Part shown: positions 8,811-16,837 of the stretch, piece after piece
Layout: every line of letters begins with the position of its first letter
How positions within the stretch are numbered: position 1 is the first letter of the stretch
Origin: Nocardioides anomalus
GTDB taxonomy: Bacteria; Actinomycetota; Actinomycetes; Propionibacteriales; Nocardioidaceae
Length of the DNA stretch: 64,000 nucleotides
Assembly (NCBI RefSeq): GCF_011046535.1
Contig: NZ_CP049257.1
Coordinates: forward strand, 186,001 to 250,000
Reading direction: 5' to 3'
Translations under genes and position numbers: made by a program
Notes under the pieces: model-generated
The model's database searches: none
Seen by the model: only the letters and a program-made list of their open reading frames with translations
What the model was told of the DNA's origin: nothing

Positions 8811-9353
8811 GTGAGCCCCCGCACCGTCCTCGCCGCCACCGCCGCCGCCGCGCTCGTCGCCCTCACGGCCCCGCCCGCCCACGCGCTGCCGCCCACGTCG
8901 CGCAGCATCGAGGACCCCGTCGACAAGACCGCCGCCTACGACATCGTCGGCGTGAGCCTGCGCTCGGCCCCGACCAGCAAGCGCCCCGCGGTCGTCAAGG
9001 TCACCCACGACCGCCGGGTCGCCGCCGGCGACGCGGTTGACGTGTGGTTCGACCTCGACGGCGACAAGGTGCCCGACGTGCACCTGTCCGGCAGCGCCTT
9101 CTCGGAGTACGTCGTGCGCCGGGCCAAGTCCTTCACCGCCGACGGCAAGGACCTCTCCGAGCTCGACTGCGTGCGGCTGTCCATGGCCGGCACGACGTCC
9201 AAGATCCGGGTGTTCCCGGCCTGTCTGGGCGACCCGGTGGGCTTCGCCGTTGCGGTGAAGTCGTCGGTCGGCGGCGAGCCCGCCGCGACCGTGGACTGGG
9301 CGCCGGGGACCGAGCGGTTCACGAAGAAGGTCCTGGCCGCGCCGTTGTCCTGA
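8811..9353 (+). CDS. Secreted protein of unknown function
   Basis: A 180-residue protein with an N-terminal signal peptide (TVLAATAAAALVALTAPP, cleavage near AHA). The mature part is beta-rich with two cysteines (LDCVRL and PACLG) that could form a disulfide. It contains WFDLDGDKVPDVHLSG, a segment resembling a calcium-binding DxDxD turn. GTG 8811 is set by the -10 hexamer just upstream. No family recognised; probably a small extracellular domain. Confidence 0.8.
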   Translation: MSPRTVLAATAAAALVALTAPPAHALPPTSRSIEDPVDKTAAYDIVGVSLRSAPTSKRPAVVKVTHDRRVAAGDAVDVWFDLDGDKVPDVHLSGSAFSEYVVRRAKSFTADGKDLSELDCVRLSMAGTTSKIRVFPACLGDPVGFAVAVKSSVGGEPAATVDWAPGTERFTKKVLAAPLS

Positions 9354-9366
9354 CGCGTCGTGGTCT

Positions 9367-9647
9367 GTGTCCTCCTCGCTCGGCGCGGTCCGCCCGGCCG
9401 ACGAGCCGCTGCACCCGCGCGGCAGGGTCTGCTCGGCGCCCGCGAGGTGGGCCCCGACCGGCTCGAGGTCACCTGCGCCGTTGACGGCGGCCCGTTCCGC
9501 GCGTTCGGCGAGCTCGGTTCGCACCACGGCGACCAGCACGTCAGCTCCGACCCGGTGGCGCACACCCTGCCGAGGCTGGAGCAGTACGACGCGGCCCCCC
9601 CGGCTCCGCGGCCCGTCGCACGCCGCCGCCCGCTCCTCCCGCGGTGA
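9367..9647 (+). pseudogene. Small gene with apparent frameshift
   Basis: Codon third-position GC signals coding sequence in two successive frames. From GTG 9367 to about 9425 the third frame is coding-like (SSSLGAVRPADEPLHPRG). From about 9430 to the stop at 9647 the first frame is coding-like (GLLGAREVGPDRLEVTCAVD then GGPFRAFGELGSHHGDQHV). The first frame can be read from GTG 9360 but its early codons have poor third-position GC. The simplest reading is one gene of about 93 codons disrupted by a single indel near 9425-9435, either real or a sequencing error. No family recognised. Confidence 0.45.
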
Positions 9648-9683
9648 GGGCTGACCTCCTCGACGCCCGCTTCGGGCGCCTCG

Positions 9684-9689
9684 TAGTGT
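9684..9689 (+). promoter_or_regulatory. -10 element of leaderless gene at 9697
   Basis: TAGTGT (TANNNT) ends 7 nt before the GTG start at 9697 and supports that start. Confidence 0.45.
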
Positions 9690-9696
9690 TGGGCGA

Positions 9697-10143
9697 GTGG
9701 CCGAGGAGTACTGCGACCTCTGTGACCTGCCGCTGAGCACCTGCGTCCACGGGATGCCCAAGGCTCCGCCCCCGCCGCCGCCCTCACCCCGGGCGCCGCG
9801 GACCCGGTCGGCGTCGGCACCACGGAGCACGAGCGTGCGCACGAGTGCGCCGGCCTCGCGTCCGCCCAGCCGGGTCACCGACCAGGCCGCGTTCCGCCCC
9901 CACATCGTGCGCATCCTCAAGGCCGAGGGCAGCCTGGAGACCGAGGACATGCTCCTCGAGCTCGAGATGGCCATGGAGGACGACCTGCGCGAGCGCGACC
10001 GCCAGCCCACGCCGACCGGCGAGGTCCGCTGGCACCAGTCCGCGCGGACGGCGCGCAAGGAGATGATCGACGCCGGGCTCATGGCCGGCGGCAAGCCGGG
10101 CGTCTGGGAGCTGACCGACGCGGGCCGCGCGACCGCCTACTGA
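9697..10143 (+). CDS. Zinc-knuckle/winged-helix-like protein
   Basis: A 148-residue protein. The N terminus has a compact cysteine/histidine cluster (YCDLCDLPLSTCVHG) able to bind zinc, then a Pro/Ser/Arg-rich linker. The C-terminal 75 residues look like a winged helix resembling Mrr N-terminal domains (TARKEMIDAGLMAGGKPGVWELTDAG). GTG 9697 is fixed by the -10 hexamer at 9684. It may bind DNA, but no nuclease domain is attached. It converges with the papain-like gene at 10148 with a 4-bp gap. Confidence 0.75.
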   Translation: MAEEYCDLCDLPLSTCVHGMPKAPPPPPPSPRAPRTRSASAPRSTSVRTSAPASRPPSRVTDQAAFRPHIVRILKAEGSLETEDMLLELEMAMEDDLRERDRQPTPTGEVRWHQSARTARKEMIDAGLMAGGKPGVWELTDAGRATAY

Positions 10144-10147
10144 GCGC

Positions 10148-10777
10148 TCACCAGTACCTCACCCCGGTGTCCCACACCTCGATCTCCTCGCCCAGCCGCG
10201 CCCCGAGCCGCAGCTCGAGGTCGTCGCCGGACCAGAACTTGCCGGGGTCGTAGTAGTTCGAGGGCCGCGAGCCGTCCAGCAGCCCCATTGAGGTGTACGC
10301 CGACGCGACCACCTCCGCGCAGTAGGCCAGCTCGGCCGGCGCCCGCCGGTGCAGCCGGCCACGGGCCACGCGCCCGATCAGCCCCACGGTGGACGGGAAC
10401 GGCAGGCCGTCCATCCGCGCGATCGTCGTGAGCAGCGCGTCCTCCATGGCCGGTGTGACCTCGACCGACAGCTGCCGCAGCCACCCGCGCTGCCCGTAGC
10501 GGTCGGTCCACTGCTTCACCGCCTCGCGCAGGTCGTGCAGCTGCACCCCGCGGTGGTGGTCGCCGGTCCACACGTCGCGCAGCCCCTTGCCGAGCTCCGC
10601 GTGCCACATCAGGGGCGGCAGGTCGTCGAGCACCACCGCCATCCCCACGTGGTTGACCGGCGCGTTGGTGAGCGCCCGGATCGCGTGGTCGGCGATCGAG
10701 TCGCCACGGAAGAGCCAGATGTCGCCGGTCCGGGTCAGCTCGACCGCCTCGTCGAGGTCGATGCGCGAGTCGGCCAT
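10148..10777 (-). CDS. Permuted papain-like (YiiX/NlpC-P60 clan) hydrolase
   Basis: A 209-residue protein without signal peptide. The circularly permuted papain-like layout is visible: His in NHVGMAV near residue 42 and Cys in AYCAEVVASAY near 152, with GDIWLFRGDS near 18 as the usual first strand. YiiX/YaeF-type enzymes act on amide bonds or bind lipids. Here the substrate is unknown. ATG at 10777 is divergent from the small gene at 10792, with only 14 bp between the starts. Confidence 0.85.
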   Translation of the reverse strand: MADSRIDLDEAVELTRTGDIWLFRGDSIADHAIRALTNAPVNHVGMAVVLDDLPPLMWHAELGKGLRDVWTGDHHRGVQLHDLREAVKQWTDRYGQRGWLRQLSVEVTPAMEDALLTTIARMDGLPFPSTVGLIGRVARGRLHRRAPAELAYCAEVVASAYTSMGLLDGSRPSNYYDPGKFWSGDDLELRLGARLGEEIEVWDTGVRYW

Positions 10778-10791
10778 GGCACGATTCTGGC

Positions 10792-10968
10792 GTGAAGCTC
10801 TGGAAGTGGCTCGGCCTGGCCGGGCTCGCCGGCGTGGCGGCCACCGGTGCGGTCATCGCCCGCGACCAGCGCCAGCGCTCCCAGCTGACCCCGGAGGACG
10901 TGCGCACCCGCCTCCACGAGCGGCTCGAGAAGGGCGCCGGGAAGGGCACGACCGACGGCGGTGCGTGA
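10792..10968 (+). CDS. Small membrane-anchored protein
   Basis: A 58-residue protein with GTG start at 10792: a short membrane segment (LWKWLGLAGLAGVAATGAVI) followed by a charged helix (RTRLHERLEKGAGKG). Third-position GC is uniformly high, so it is probably a real gene. The next gene starts inside its 3' end (GTG 10961), suggesting co-transcription. Function unknown. Confidence 0.65.
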   Translation: MKLWKWLGLAGLAGVAATGAVIARDQRQRSQLTPEDVRTRLHERLEKGAGKGTTDGGA

Positions 10969-12184
10969 CGTCCCCGCGGTCTTCCTCACCGCCGGCCGGC
11001 TGCTCGTCCGGCACTGGCCGGCGCTGCTCGCGCTGAGCTTCCTCGGCGCCGCGGTGCGCGTGGCCGCGGTCTGGCTGGCCGTCCAGGTCAGCGACGTGCA
11101 GACCCAGCTGGCCCAGTTCCTGCTCCTCGTCGCGCCGCTGGGCTACCTGTTGCCGATGGTCGCGATGCTGCGGATCTGCCGCACCTCGCTGCCGACCCTG
11201 GCCGCGGTGGACGAGATCGTCGAGGAGGCGCCGACCGAAGGCCGCGATGTCCGGCTGGTCGACGTGGCCGTCAGCGCGCTGGTCCCGTTCCTGGCCGTCT
11301 ACACGGCGTACGGCCTGCTGGACGCCGACATCTTCCGCTTCCGCAACAGCGCGGCCGCCGACATCCTCTTCACCGGGCTGGGCGGCGGCGCCACCGGAGG
11401 GCCTGGCACGACCGCGGCCCGGCTGGGCATCTACTCCCTCCAGGTCGCGCTGCTGATCGTGGCCGGCGCCTGGCTGCTGCGCTACGCGCTGGGCCGCGCC
11501 GAGCGCCGCTGGAAGCTGACCGCGCTGGCCTACGTCGGCGCGCTCGTCGAGCTCTACTACACCGTCCAGCTGGCCAGTCAGGTCGTGGTCATCAGGGTCG
11601 AGGGCGGCGCCTGGATCGAGGACCGCGTCGCCTACCAGTGGTGGACCGACGCCTACGACTGGGTGGTGGACGCGCTCGGTCCGGTCGCCGGGGCGTTCAC
11701 GGCGGTGGCCGGCCTGGTCGAGGACGTCGTCAGCTCGCTGGACGCCGTCGTCCTGGTCCCGGTCGCCTGGCTCGCCCTCGCCGCGGTGGTGCTCGGGTTC
11801 AAGCTGGTCGAGCAGGACGAGGCCGAGACCGGCCCCCAGGGGCTGCTGCGGGCGCTGTGGGCCGACGTCAAGGAGCGGTTCTCGGCCCTGGTCGACGGCG
11901 TCCGCCTGCTCGGCAGCGCCGGACTGGTGCCGATGCTGCTGTTCAGCCTGGGGTTCATCACCATCACCCGGCTCCCCGCGCTGCTTCACGAAGGCGTGCG
12001 CGCGGTGGTGGGGCCGCAGCCGTTCCAGACGTGGTACGCCTTCGGGCCCTACGAGCTCGCCGCCGGCTTCGCGCTCTCGCTCGCGCTGACCGCGCCCCTG
12101 CTGGCCGCGGCCGTCGACTGGCTGGTCAGGGCACGCGCAGGTCGACGTGGTCAGGTGTCTCCCAGTACACCCACACCTCGCTGA
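10961..12184 (+). CDS. Multipass membrane protein, unknown
   Basis: A 407-residue protein with about seven hydrophobic segments (for example LLALSFLGAAVRVAAVWLAV, QFLLLVAPLGYLLPMVAML, LVPFLAVYTAYGLL, VALLIVAGAWLLRYAL, VVLVPVAWLALAAVVLGF). GTG 10961 overlaps the preceding stop. No transporter signature is seen; it looks like the poorly characterised membrane protein that accompanies the anchored proteins encoded on the opposite strand. Its last 59 bp overlap the convergent gene ending at 12126. Confidence 0.8.
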   Translation: MRDVPAVFLTAGRLLVRHWPALLALSFLGAAVRVAAVWLAVQVSDVQTQLAQFLLLVAPLGYLLPMVAMLRICRTSLPTLAAVDEIVEEAPTEGRDVRLVDVAVSALVPFLAVYTAYGLLDADIFRFRNSAAADILFTGLGGGATGGPGTTAARLGIYSLQVALLIVAGAWLLRYALGRAERRWKLTALAYVGALVELYYTVQLASQVVVIRVEGGAWIEDRVAYQWWTDAYDWVVDALGPVAGAFTAVAGLVEDVVSSLDAVVLVPVAWLALAAVVLGFKLVEQDEAETGPQGLLRALWADVKERFSALVDGVRLLGSAGLVPMLLFSLGFITITRLPALLHEGVRAVVGPQPFQTWYAFGPYELAAGFALSLALTAPLLAAAVDWLVRARAGRRGQVSPSTPTPR

Positions 12185-12734
12185 TCTGGGTGTCCTCCGG
12201 AACCAGCACGACCGGGTTGGTGGTCCACGACGCCGGGCGCTCGGGCTCGCCCTCGGGGCCGGTGGTCGGTCGCTCGTCGGCGCCCGGGCTCGGCGCCTCC
12301 GGACCGCCCTGCTCGAACGGCGTGCAGGCGTCGGTGGTGTCGGCCTCGAAGCGCCGGCCGTCCTCGTCGACCAGCGCCAGCGTGCAGCCGCGCAGCTGCT
12401 GGTCGGGCTCGGCGCGCCAGTCCAGGCGGACGGTGACCGCGCGCAGCCCGTCCGGCGGTGGGGCGGGTGTCCCGTCCTCCCAGTAGGGGTAGAGGGGCGT
12501 GTCGCCCACCGCGTCCAGGCGCACCCGGTAGGTCCGGCTGGTCGGGCCGACCGGGTCGGTGTACTCGTCGTGGACCTCGACCCAGGTGTGCGCCGAGCCC
12601 TCGGCGATCCGGTGGTGCAGGCCCGCGTCGTACCAGTTGTCCTTGACGTTGTACGACGACGCCGCGGCCGCTCCGGCCACGCAGAAGGGGAGCGCCGCCA
12701 GCCAGACGCGGTTCGTGCGCCACCAGCCGCTCAC
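12126..12734 (-). CDS. Anchored extracytoplasmic protein (operon gene 3)
   Basis: A 202-residue protein with an N-terminal signal anchor (RVWLAALPFCVAGAAAASSY) and an extracytoplasmic domain with two cysteines (GCTLALV, DACTPFEQ), a Pro/Glu-rich linker and a C-terminal beta segment. GTG 12734 overlaps the stop of the upstream gene. Last member of a three-gene operon of similar size and topology. No family recognised; the 3' end overlaps the convergent membrane-protein gene by 59 bp. Confidence 0.8.
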   Translation of the reverse strand: MSGWWRTNRVWLAALPFCVAGAAAASSYNVKDNWYDAGLHHRIAEGSAHTWVEVHDEYTDPVGPTSRTYRVRLDAVGDTPLYPYWEDGTPAPPPDGLRAVTVRLDWRAEPDQQLRGCTLALVDEDGRRFEADTTDACTPFEQGGPEAPSPGADERPTTGPEGEPERPASWTTNPVVLVPEDTQISEVWVYWETPDHVDLRVP

Positions 12735-13357
12735 GAGTCCACCTGCGTCAGGGTGATCTCCTGCAGCTCGATCGGCCGGTCGCTGTCCTTCTCCTGGCCG
12801 TACGCCGTCGTCGTCTCGGCCCAGTCCTCCGCGTCGGCCCGGGAGATGCCCAGGTCCACGTCGGCCATGGCGTCCCCGCGGGTGGTGTCGTAGATGTCGG
12901 AGCCGCGGGCCATCCGCAGGCGGAGCCCGGCCAGGGCGGTCTTCGGGACGTCGAAGCAGAACATGGCGTAGTCCGGGACCGCGGCCTTCGCCCCGGTCGG
13001 GCCCGCGCAGTCGGCCTTGGCGGAGCGGAGGAACACCCGGCCGCGGTCGTCGACGAGGTGCACGTCGAGGAAGCTCTCGGCCTCCCGGGTCGCGGTCACC
13101 TTAGTCACCACGACCACGAAGACGCCGCCGGCGATGCGGGCCAGCTCGGTCTTGTCCGTCGGGGCGATGTACTGCGCCGGCTCCACGTCGGTGACCTCGA
13201 CGTCGGCGTAGTCCAGGTGCACCGGCTCGCCGACGGTGCCGCTGCGCAGGAACGGGTCGGTGTTGACCTCGTTGATGTCCAGCTCGGAGGTGACCAGGTG
13301 GCCCACCCAGAGCGAGGCGGCGAGGACCACCGCCCCGGTCAGCCGGCCGCCGATCAC
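12731..13357 (-). CDS. Anchored extracytoplasmic protein (operon gene 2)
   Basis: A 208-residue protein. GTG 13357 overlaps the preceding stop (GTGA). Residues 3-20 are a signal anchor (GGRLTGAVVLAASLWVGHL). The outer domain is beta-rich (LARIAGGVFVVVVTKVTATR, FLDVHLVDDRGRVFLRS) with a cysteine pair (ADCAG, MFCFDV), similar to DUF4352-like immunoglobulin-type domains. Co-transcribed with a larger upstream and a smaller downstream protein of the same type, so the three may form one envelope complex. Function unknown. Confidence 0.8.
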   Translation of the reverse strand: MIGGRLTGAVVLAASLWVGHLVTSELDINEVNTDPFLRSGTVGEPVHLDYADVEVTDVEPAQYIAPTDKTELARIAGGVFVVVVTKVTATREAESFLDVHLVDDRGRVFLRSAKADCAGPTGAKAAVPDYAMFCFDVPKTALAGLRLRMARGSDIYDTTRGDAMADVDLGISRADAEDWAETTTAYGQEKDSDRPIELQEITLTQVDS

Positions 13358-14016
13358 GCCTCGCCCACCTCGATCGGGACGTGGCCGCGCGCCAGCGCCT
13401 GGTCGTCGAAGACCCACCGCTCCGGGTCCAGGGTCTGCGGGTCGACCTCGAGGTAGTCGTAGCCCGAGACCTCGAGGACGACGCCGTCCAGGTCGGTGTC
13501 GGTCTCCTGGCGCAGCACGACCGCGTAGTCGTAGGTCTGGCCCGGGTTGATGAACTCGCCGCCCGGGACCTCGGTCGCGTCGTTCACGTCGTAGACGTGC
13601 CGGACGGGCTCGGAGTCGCCGGGCCAGGGGATGACCCCGGTGTGCTCCCCGCCGATGGCGTTCCACGAGAGCTTGGCGAACTCCGCGCGATCGGTGTGGT
13701 TGGTGACGGTCATCCGGATGACCAGCAGCCGCGAGCCCGGCACGCCGCCCTCGACCGGCGGCAGCGACTCGAGCTGCCGGACCCGGGTGAGGGTGATGTA
13801 GTAGGGGCCGGTGTCGATCTTCTGACCGAGCTCCAGCGTGGCCACGTCGGCGTCCTGGGCCGAGCTGAGCCCGCCGAACGGCGCGGTGAGCAGGACCAGC
13901 ACGGCCGCCAGCACCCCGACCCGCTGGGTGCCGGACCGGCGGGCCACGAACTCGCGGACCCGCTGGCGCCGGGGAGGCGGCCCCGAGGTCAACTGCTCGG
14001 CCGCCCGCTCGGTCAC
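13354..14016 (-). CDS. Anchored extracytoplasmic protein (operon gene 1)
   Basis: A 220-residue protein. A cytoplasmic basic segment (PPPRRQRVREFVARRSGTQR) precedes one membrane helix (VGVLAAVLVLLTAPFGGL). The outer domain has the alternating strands of DUF4352-like folds (RLLVIRMTVTNHTDRAEF, INPGQTYDYAVVLRQ). GTG 14016 is supported by TAGCAT at 14023-14028 ending 6 nt upstream. First gene of a tightly coupled three-gene operon; role unknown. Confidence 0.8.
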   Translation of the reverse strand: MTERAAEQLTSGPPPRRQRVREFVARRSGTQRVGVLAAVLVLLTAPFGGLSSAQDADVATLELGQKIDTGPYYITLTRVRQLESLPPVEGGVPGSRLLVIRMTVTNHTDRAEFAKLSWNAIGGEHTGVIPWPGDSEPVRHVYDVNDATEVPGGEFINPGQTYDYAVVLRQETDTDLDGVVLEVSGYDYLEVDPQTLDPERWVFDDQALARGHVPIEVGEA

Positions 14017-14022
14017 CCCCGC

Positions 14023-14028
14023 ATGCTA
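14023..14028 (-). promoter_or_regulatory. -10 element of leaderless operon start at 14016
   Basis: TAGCAT on the minus strand ends 6 nt before the GTG start of the three-gene envelope operon. Confidence 0.45.
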
Positions 14029-14077
14029 GGACGCCTCTGCCCGCGTGCCACACGATCCGGGTGTCCGTGCCCCGTCG

Positions 14078-14083
14078 TAGGTT
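14078..14083 (+). promoter_or_regulatory. -10 element of leaderless gene at 14091
   Basis: TAGGTT ends 7 nt before GTG 14091 and decides that start over GTG 14061. Confidence 0.5.
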
Positions 14084-14090
14084 CGTCGGC

Positions 14091-14756
14091 GTGGACCTGC
14101 GCGACGCCTTCGCGATGGCGGAGTACCTCCTCGAGGTGCACGGCCTGGACGACTGGGAGGTCGCCTACGACAACGCCAAGCTGCGGGCGGGGATCTGCCG
14201 GTTCTCCGACAGGGTGCTGGGGCTCAGCGCGCCGCTGACCGCCGTGCACGACGAGGCCGACGTGCGCGACACGATCCTGCACGAGGTCGCGCACGCGCTG
14301 GTCGGGCCGCGGCACGGCCACGACGCGGTGTGGCGCGCGCGGGCGAAGGCCATCGGCTGCTCGGGGGAGCGGTGCGTGTCCGCCGAGTCGCCGCGGGTGC
14401 AGGCGGCGTGGCTAGGCACGTGCTCGGCCGGGCACACCCTCGAGCGGCACCGGCGCCCCGAGCGGGTGCTGACGTGCGGGCTGTGCTCGTCGCGCTTCGA
14501 CCTGGACCACGTCTACGCCTGGACCCACCGTGGCCGCCCGGCGGTGCTGCACCCCAACTACGAGGCCGAGCTGGCCCGGCTGCGCGAGGGCCGGCGCACC
14601 GTGCTGCTGCCGGTGGGCGCGCGGGCGCGGGTGACGGTGGAGGGTGAGCACCACGGCGTCGTCGGGCGGGTCGCCAAGCGCGGGCGGACGTCGTACCACC
14701 TGCGGGTCGGGCGCCTGCTGCTGCGCGTCCCGTTCGCGTGGGTCGAGCCTGCGTGA
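14091..14756 (+). CDS. SprT-like zinc metallopeptidase
   Basis: A 221-residue protein with the zinc-binding HEVAH motif (His64, Glu65, His68) inside TILHEVAHAL and a following GPRHGHDAVWRARAK segment typical of SprT/SprT-like families. A zinc-ribbon-like cysteine pair follows (LTCGLCSSRF near residue 128), as in Spartan/SprT relatives. The C-terminal 60 residues form a small beta domain (VTVEGEHHGVVGRVAKRG). Eukaryotic relatives degrade DNA-protein crosslinks; for bacterial ones the substrate is unknown. GTG 14091 is supported by the upstream -10; the alternative GTG 14061 would add ten residues. Confidence 0.87.
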   Translation: MDLRDAFAMAEYLLEVHGLDDWEVAYDNAKLRAGICRFSDRVLGLSAPLTAVHDEADVRDTILHEVAHALVGPRHGHDAVWRARAKAIGCSGERCVSAESPRVQAAWLGTCSAGHTLERHRRPERVLTCGLCSSRFDLDHVYAWTHRGRPAVLHPNYEAELARLREGRRTVLLPVGARARVTVEGEHHGVVGRVAKRGRTSYHLRVGRLLLRVPFAWVEPA

Positions 14757-14948
14757 CCTCGGCGCCCCACCGTCGTTGATCTGGGCAACGGACGCGGTCA
14801 CCCGCGCCGGCGGTCCTCGTCATCGGGGAAGTGTGGACGTGCGCCTCGGCCTCTCTCGGGCAGGTCGAGCCAGGCCCGCGCTGGGACCGCCCGCGGGGCC
14901 GGTCCGGACCCCCCTTCTGTGCTACTCACCGCTGGGGGTGGTGTCCAC

Positions 14949-14954
14949 TACGTT
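14949..14954 (+). promoter_or_regulatory. -10 element of leaderless gene at 14961
   Basis: TACGTT ends 6 nt before GTG 14961. The 204-bp gap 14757-14960 otherwise shows no gene. Confidence 0.5.
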
Positions 14955-14960
14955 GCTGCC

Positions 14961-15905
14961 GTGACCTCGCCCGACGAGCGCGCCAGCGGCAGAGCGCGCG
15001 ACGACGCCATCAAGCTGGTCGACGACGCACTCAGATCCGGCCGCATCGTCCAGGCCGACCACGACATGCGCGTGGCCCAGCTGCGCCAGGCGCTGACCAT
15101 GCAGGAGCTCGACCTGCAGACCCGCGACCTGCAGCTGGCGTCCGCCCCGGTCACGGCGCCGCCGGCGGTCAGCGTCGGCGCGCCGCAGACGCCGGTCCCG
15201 GCCGCGCCGGCGCCGGCCCAGCCGCAGCAGCCGTGGCCGCTGGTCAACTACGGTCCCGGCTCCGGTGAGGCTCCCGAGATCGCCCAGCTGGCGAGCAAGG
15301 GCGGCAAGGCCATCGGCGGGATCGTCGCGCTGGTCGTGCTGCTGTCGATCGTGGTGCCGGTGGCCGGCGCGATCATCGCGTTCGTCAGCGCGCGCGACTC
15401 CCTGCCCGACTTCGGCAGCGCCGGCCCGACCGACGAGACGACGTACCTCCCCGGCCAGGCGCCCGGCGACGGCGGCGTCAACGTGCACACCGTCGAGGGC
15501 TACGACGCGATGGTCGACGCGCTCAAGGACGAGACCGGCGCGAGCTACACGTTCACGACGGCGATCTACCCGCGCTACGCCGTGCTCGAGGTGCCGACCG
15601 GGGTCAACGAGCGCTACGAGTCCTGGTACTGGGACGGCGAGACCCTCTCGCGCAACGACTCGCGCGGCAGCAGCAGCGAGGCGCAGGTCGACCTCAGCCT
15701 GGTCGACCCCCAGACGATCGTCGACCTGCTCACCACCGTCCGCGCCCGCGTCGAGGACCCGACGAGCTGGTACGCCATCGTCAGCGGCGTCGACCCGACC
15801 GGCCCGACCATCAGCGCCTACGCCAGCAACGACTTCTCGGAGACGACCTACGTCGTGGCGCACCTCGACGGCACGATCGTCTACGACTCGGACGCGGCGC
15901 AGTAG
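14961..15905 (+). CDS. DUF1707-domain membrane protein
   Basis: A 314-residue protein. Residues about 8-60 match the DUF1707/SHOCT-like domain (RARDDAIKLVDDALRSGRI then DHDMRVAQLRQALTMQEL). A Pro/Ala linker leads to a membrane helix (AIGGIVALVVLLSIVVPVAG). The extracytoplasmic part is alpha/beta (YDAMVDALKDETGASYTFTT, RYAVLEVPTGVNERYESWYW). DUF1707 proteins are common in actinomycetes and probably couple a cytoplasmic sensing module to an outer domain; function is not established. GTG 14961 is fixed by the -10 hexamer. Confidence 0.85.
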   Translation: MTSPDERASGRARDDAIKLVDDALRSGRIVQADHDMRVAQLRQALTMQELDLQTRDLQLASAPVTAPPAVSVGAPQTPVPAAPAPAQPQQPWPLVNYGPGSGEAPEIAQLASKGGKAIGGIVALVVLLSIVVPVAGAIIAFVSARDSLPDFGSAGPTDETTYLPGQAPGDGGVNVHTVEGYDAMVDALKDETGASYTFTTAIYPRYAVLEVPTGVNERYESWYWDGETLSRNDSRGSSSEAQVDLSLVDPQTIVDLLTTVRARVEDPTSWYAIVSGVDPTGPTISAYASNDFSETTYVVAHLDGTIVYDSDAAQ

Positions 15906-15939
15906 GAATCCCCGGACGGCTCGCGCTGTTGGGCTGGTC

Positions 15940-16311
15940 ATGAGCGACAGGCCACGGCTGATCCCCGACGAGAGCCACCCCATCTCCGTCACCCCCACCG
16001 GTTCGAGGGTCGTCGTGACCCGCGGCGACCACGTCGTCGCCGACACGACCCGGGCGCTGACGCTGCAGGAGGCGTCCTACCCGCCCGTTCAGTACGTCCC
16101 CCTCGACGACGTCGACCCGGCCGTGCTCGAGCGGACCGACCACGCGACGTACTGCCCCTACAAGGGCGAGGCCGGCTACTACTCGCTGGTCGTCGACGGC
16201 GAGCGCGCCGACAACGCGGTGTGGACCTACGAGGCGCCGTACGACGCCGTGGACCAGATCGCGGGCCACGTCGCGTTCTACCCCGACCAGGTCTCGATCA
16301 GCGTCGACTGA
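15940..16311 (+). CDS. DUF427-family protein
   Basis: A 123-residue protein spanning the whole DUF427 domain, with its conserved core RALTLQEASYPPVQYVP, the YCPYKGEAGYYS signature and the C-terminal VAFYPDQV. Cytoplasmic beta-tent fold; biochemical role not established in the family. ATG at 15940. It precedes gntK by 22 bp but its link to gluconate use is unclear. Confidence 0.92.
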   Translation: MSDRPRLIPDESHPISVTPTGSRVVVTRGDHVVADTTRALTLQEASYPPVQYVPLDDVDPAVLERTDHATYCPYKGEAGYYSLVVDGERADNAVWTYEAPYDAVDQIAGHVAFYPDQVSISVD

Positions 16312-16333
16312 CCCTTTCGGGTACTGCCCGCCC

Positions 16334-16837
16334 ATGACCGACCCGATCGTGGTCATGGGCGTCTCCGGCTCGGGCAAGTCGACCGTCGGTGCGGCCCTGG
16401 CCGGACGGCTGCGCGTGCCCTTCGAGGACGCCGACGACCTCCACCCGCCCGAGAACGTCGCCAAGATGTCGCGGGGCGACGCCCTGGACGACTCCGACCG
16501 CTGGCCCTGGCTCGAGCGGATCGGTGAGTGGCTGGCCGACCACGAGGGCGGCGGGGTCATCGCGTGCTCGGCGCTCAAGCGCAAGTACCGCGACCAGCTG
16601 CGCCACCACTGCTCCTCGGTGGTCTTCCTGCACCTCGAGGGCGGTCGTGACGTCATCGAGAAGCGGCAGGCCTCGCGCCCGGGCCACTTCATGCCCGCGT
16701 CGCTGCTGACGTCGCAGTTCGAGACCCTCGAGCCGCTCGCGCCCGACGAGGGCGGCTACGTCCTCGACGTGTCCGGCAGCATCGACGAGATCGTCGAGCA
16801 GTACGTCGTCCAGAGTCGCCTGGAGGAGGAGTCATGA
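16334..16837 (+). CDS. gntK: Gluconokinase
   Basis: A 167-residue kinase, the normal length for GntK. It has the P-loop GVSGSGKST near residue 9, the family segment FEDADDLHPPENVAKMSRG, and HLEGGRDVIEKRQASRPGHF in the LID region. It phosphorylates D-gluconate with ATP to 6-phosphogluconate, feeding the pentose phosphate pathway. Its stop overlaps the start of the permease gene (ATGA), so kinase and transporter form one operon. No GntR-type regulator gene is adjacent. Confidence 0.95.
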   Translation: MTDPIVVMGVSGSGKSTVGAALAGRLRVPFEDADDLHPPENVAKMSRGDALDDSDRWPWLERIGEWLADHEGGGVIACSALKRKYRDQLRHHCSSVVFLHLEGGRDVIEKRQASRPGHFMPASLLTSQFETLEPLAPDEGGYVLDVSGSIDEIVEQYVVQSRLEEES

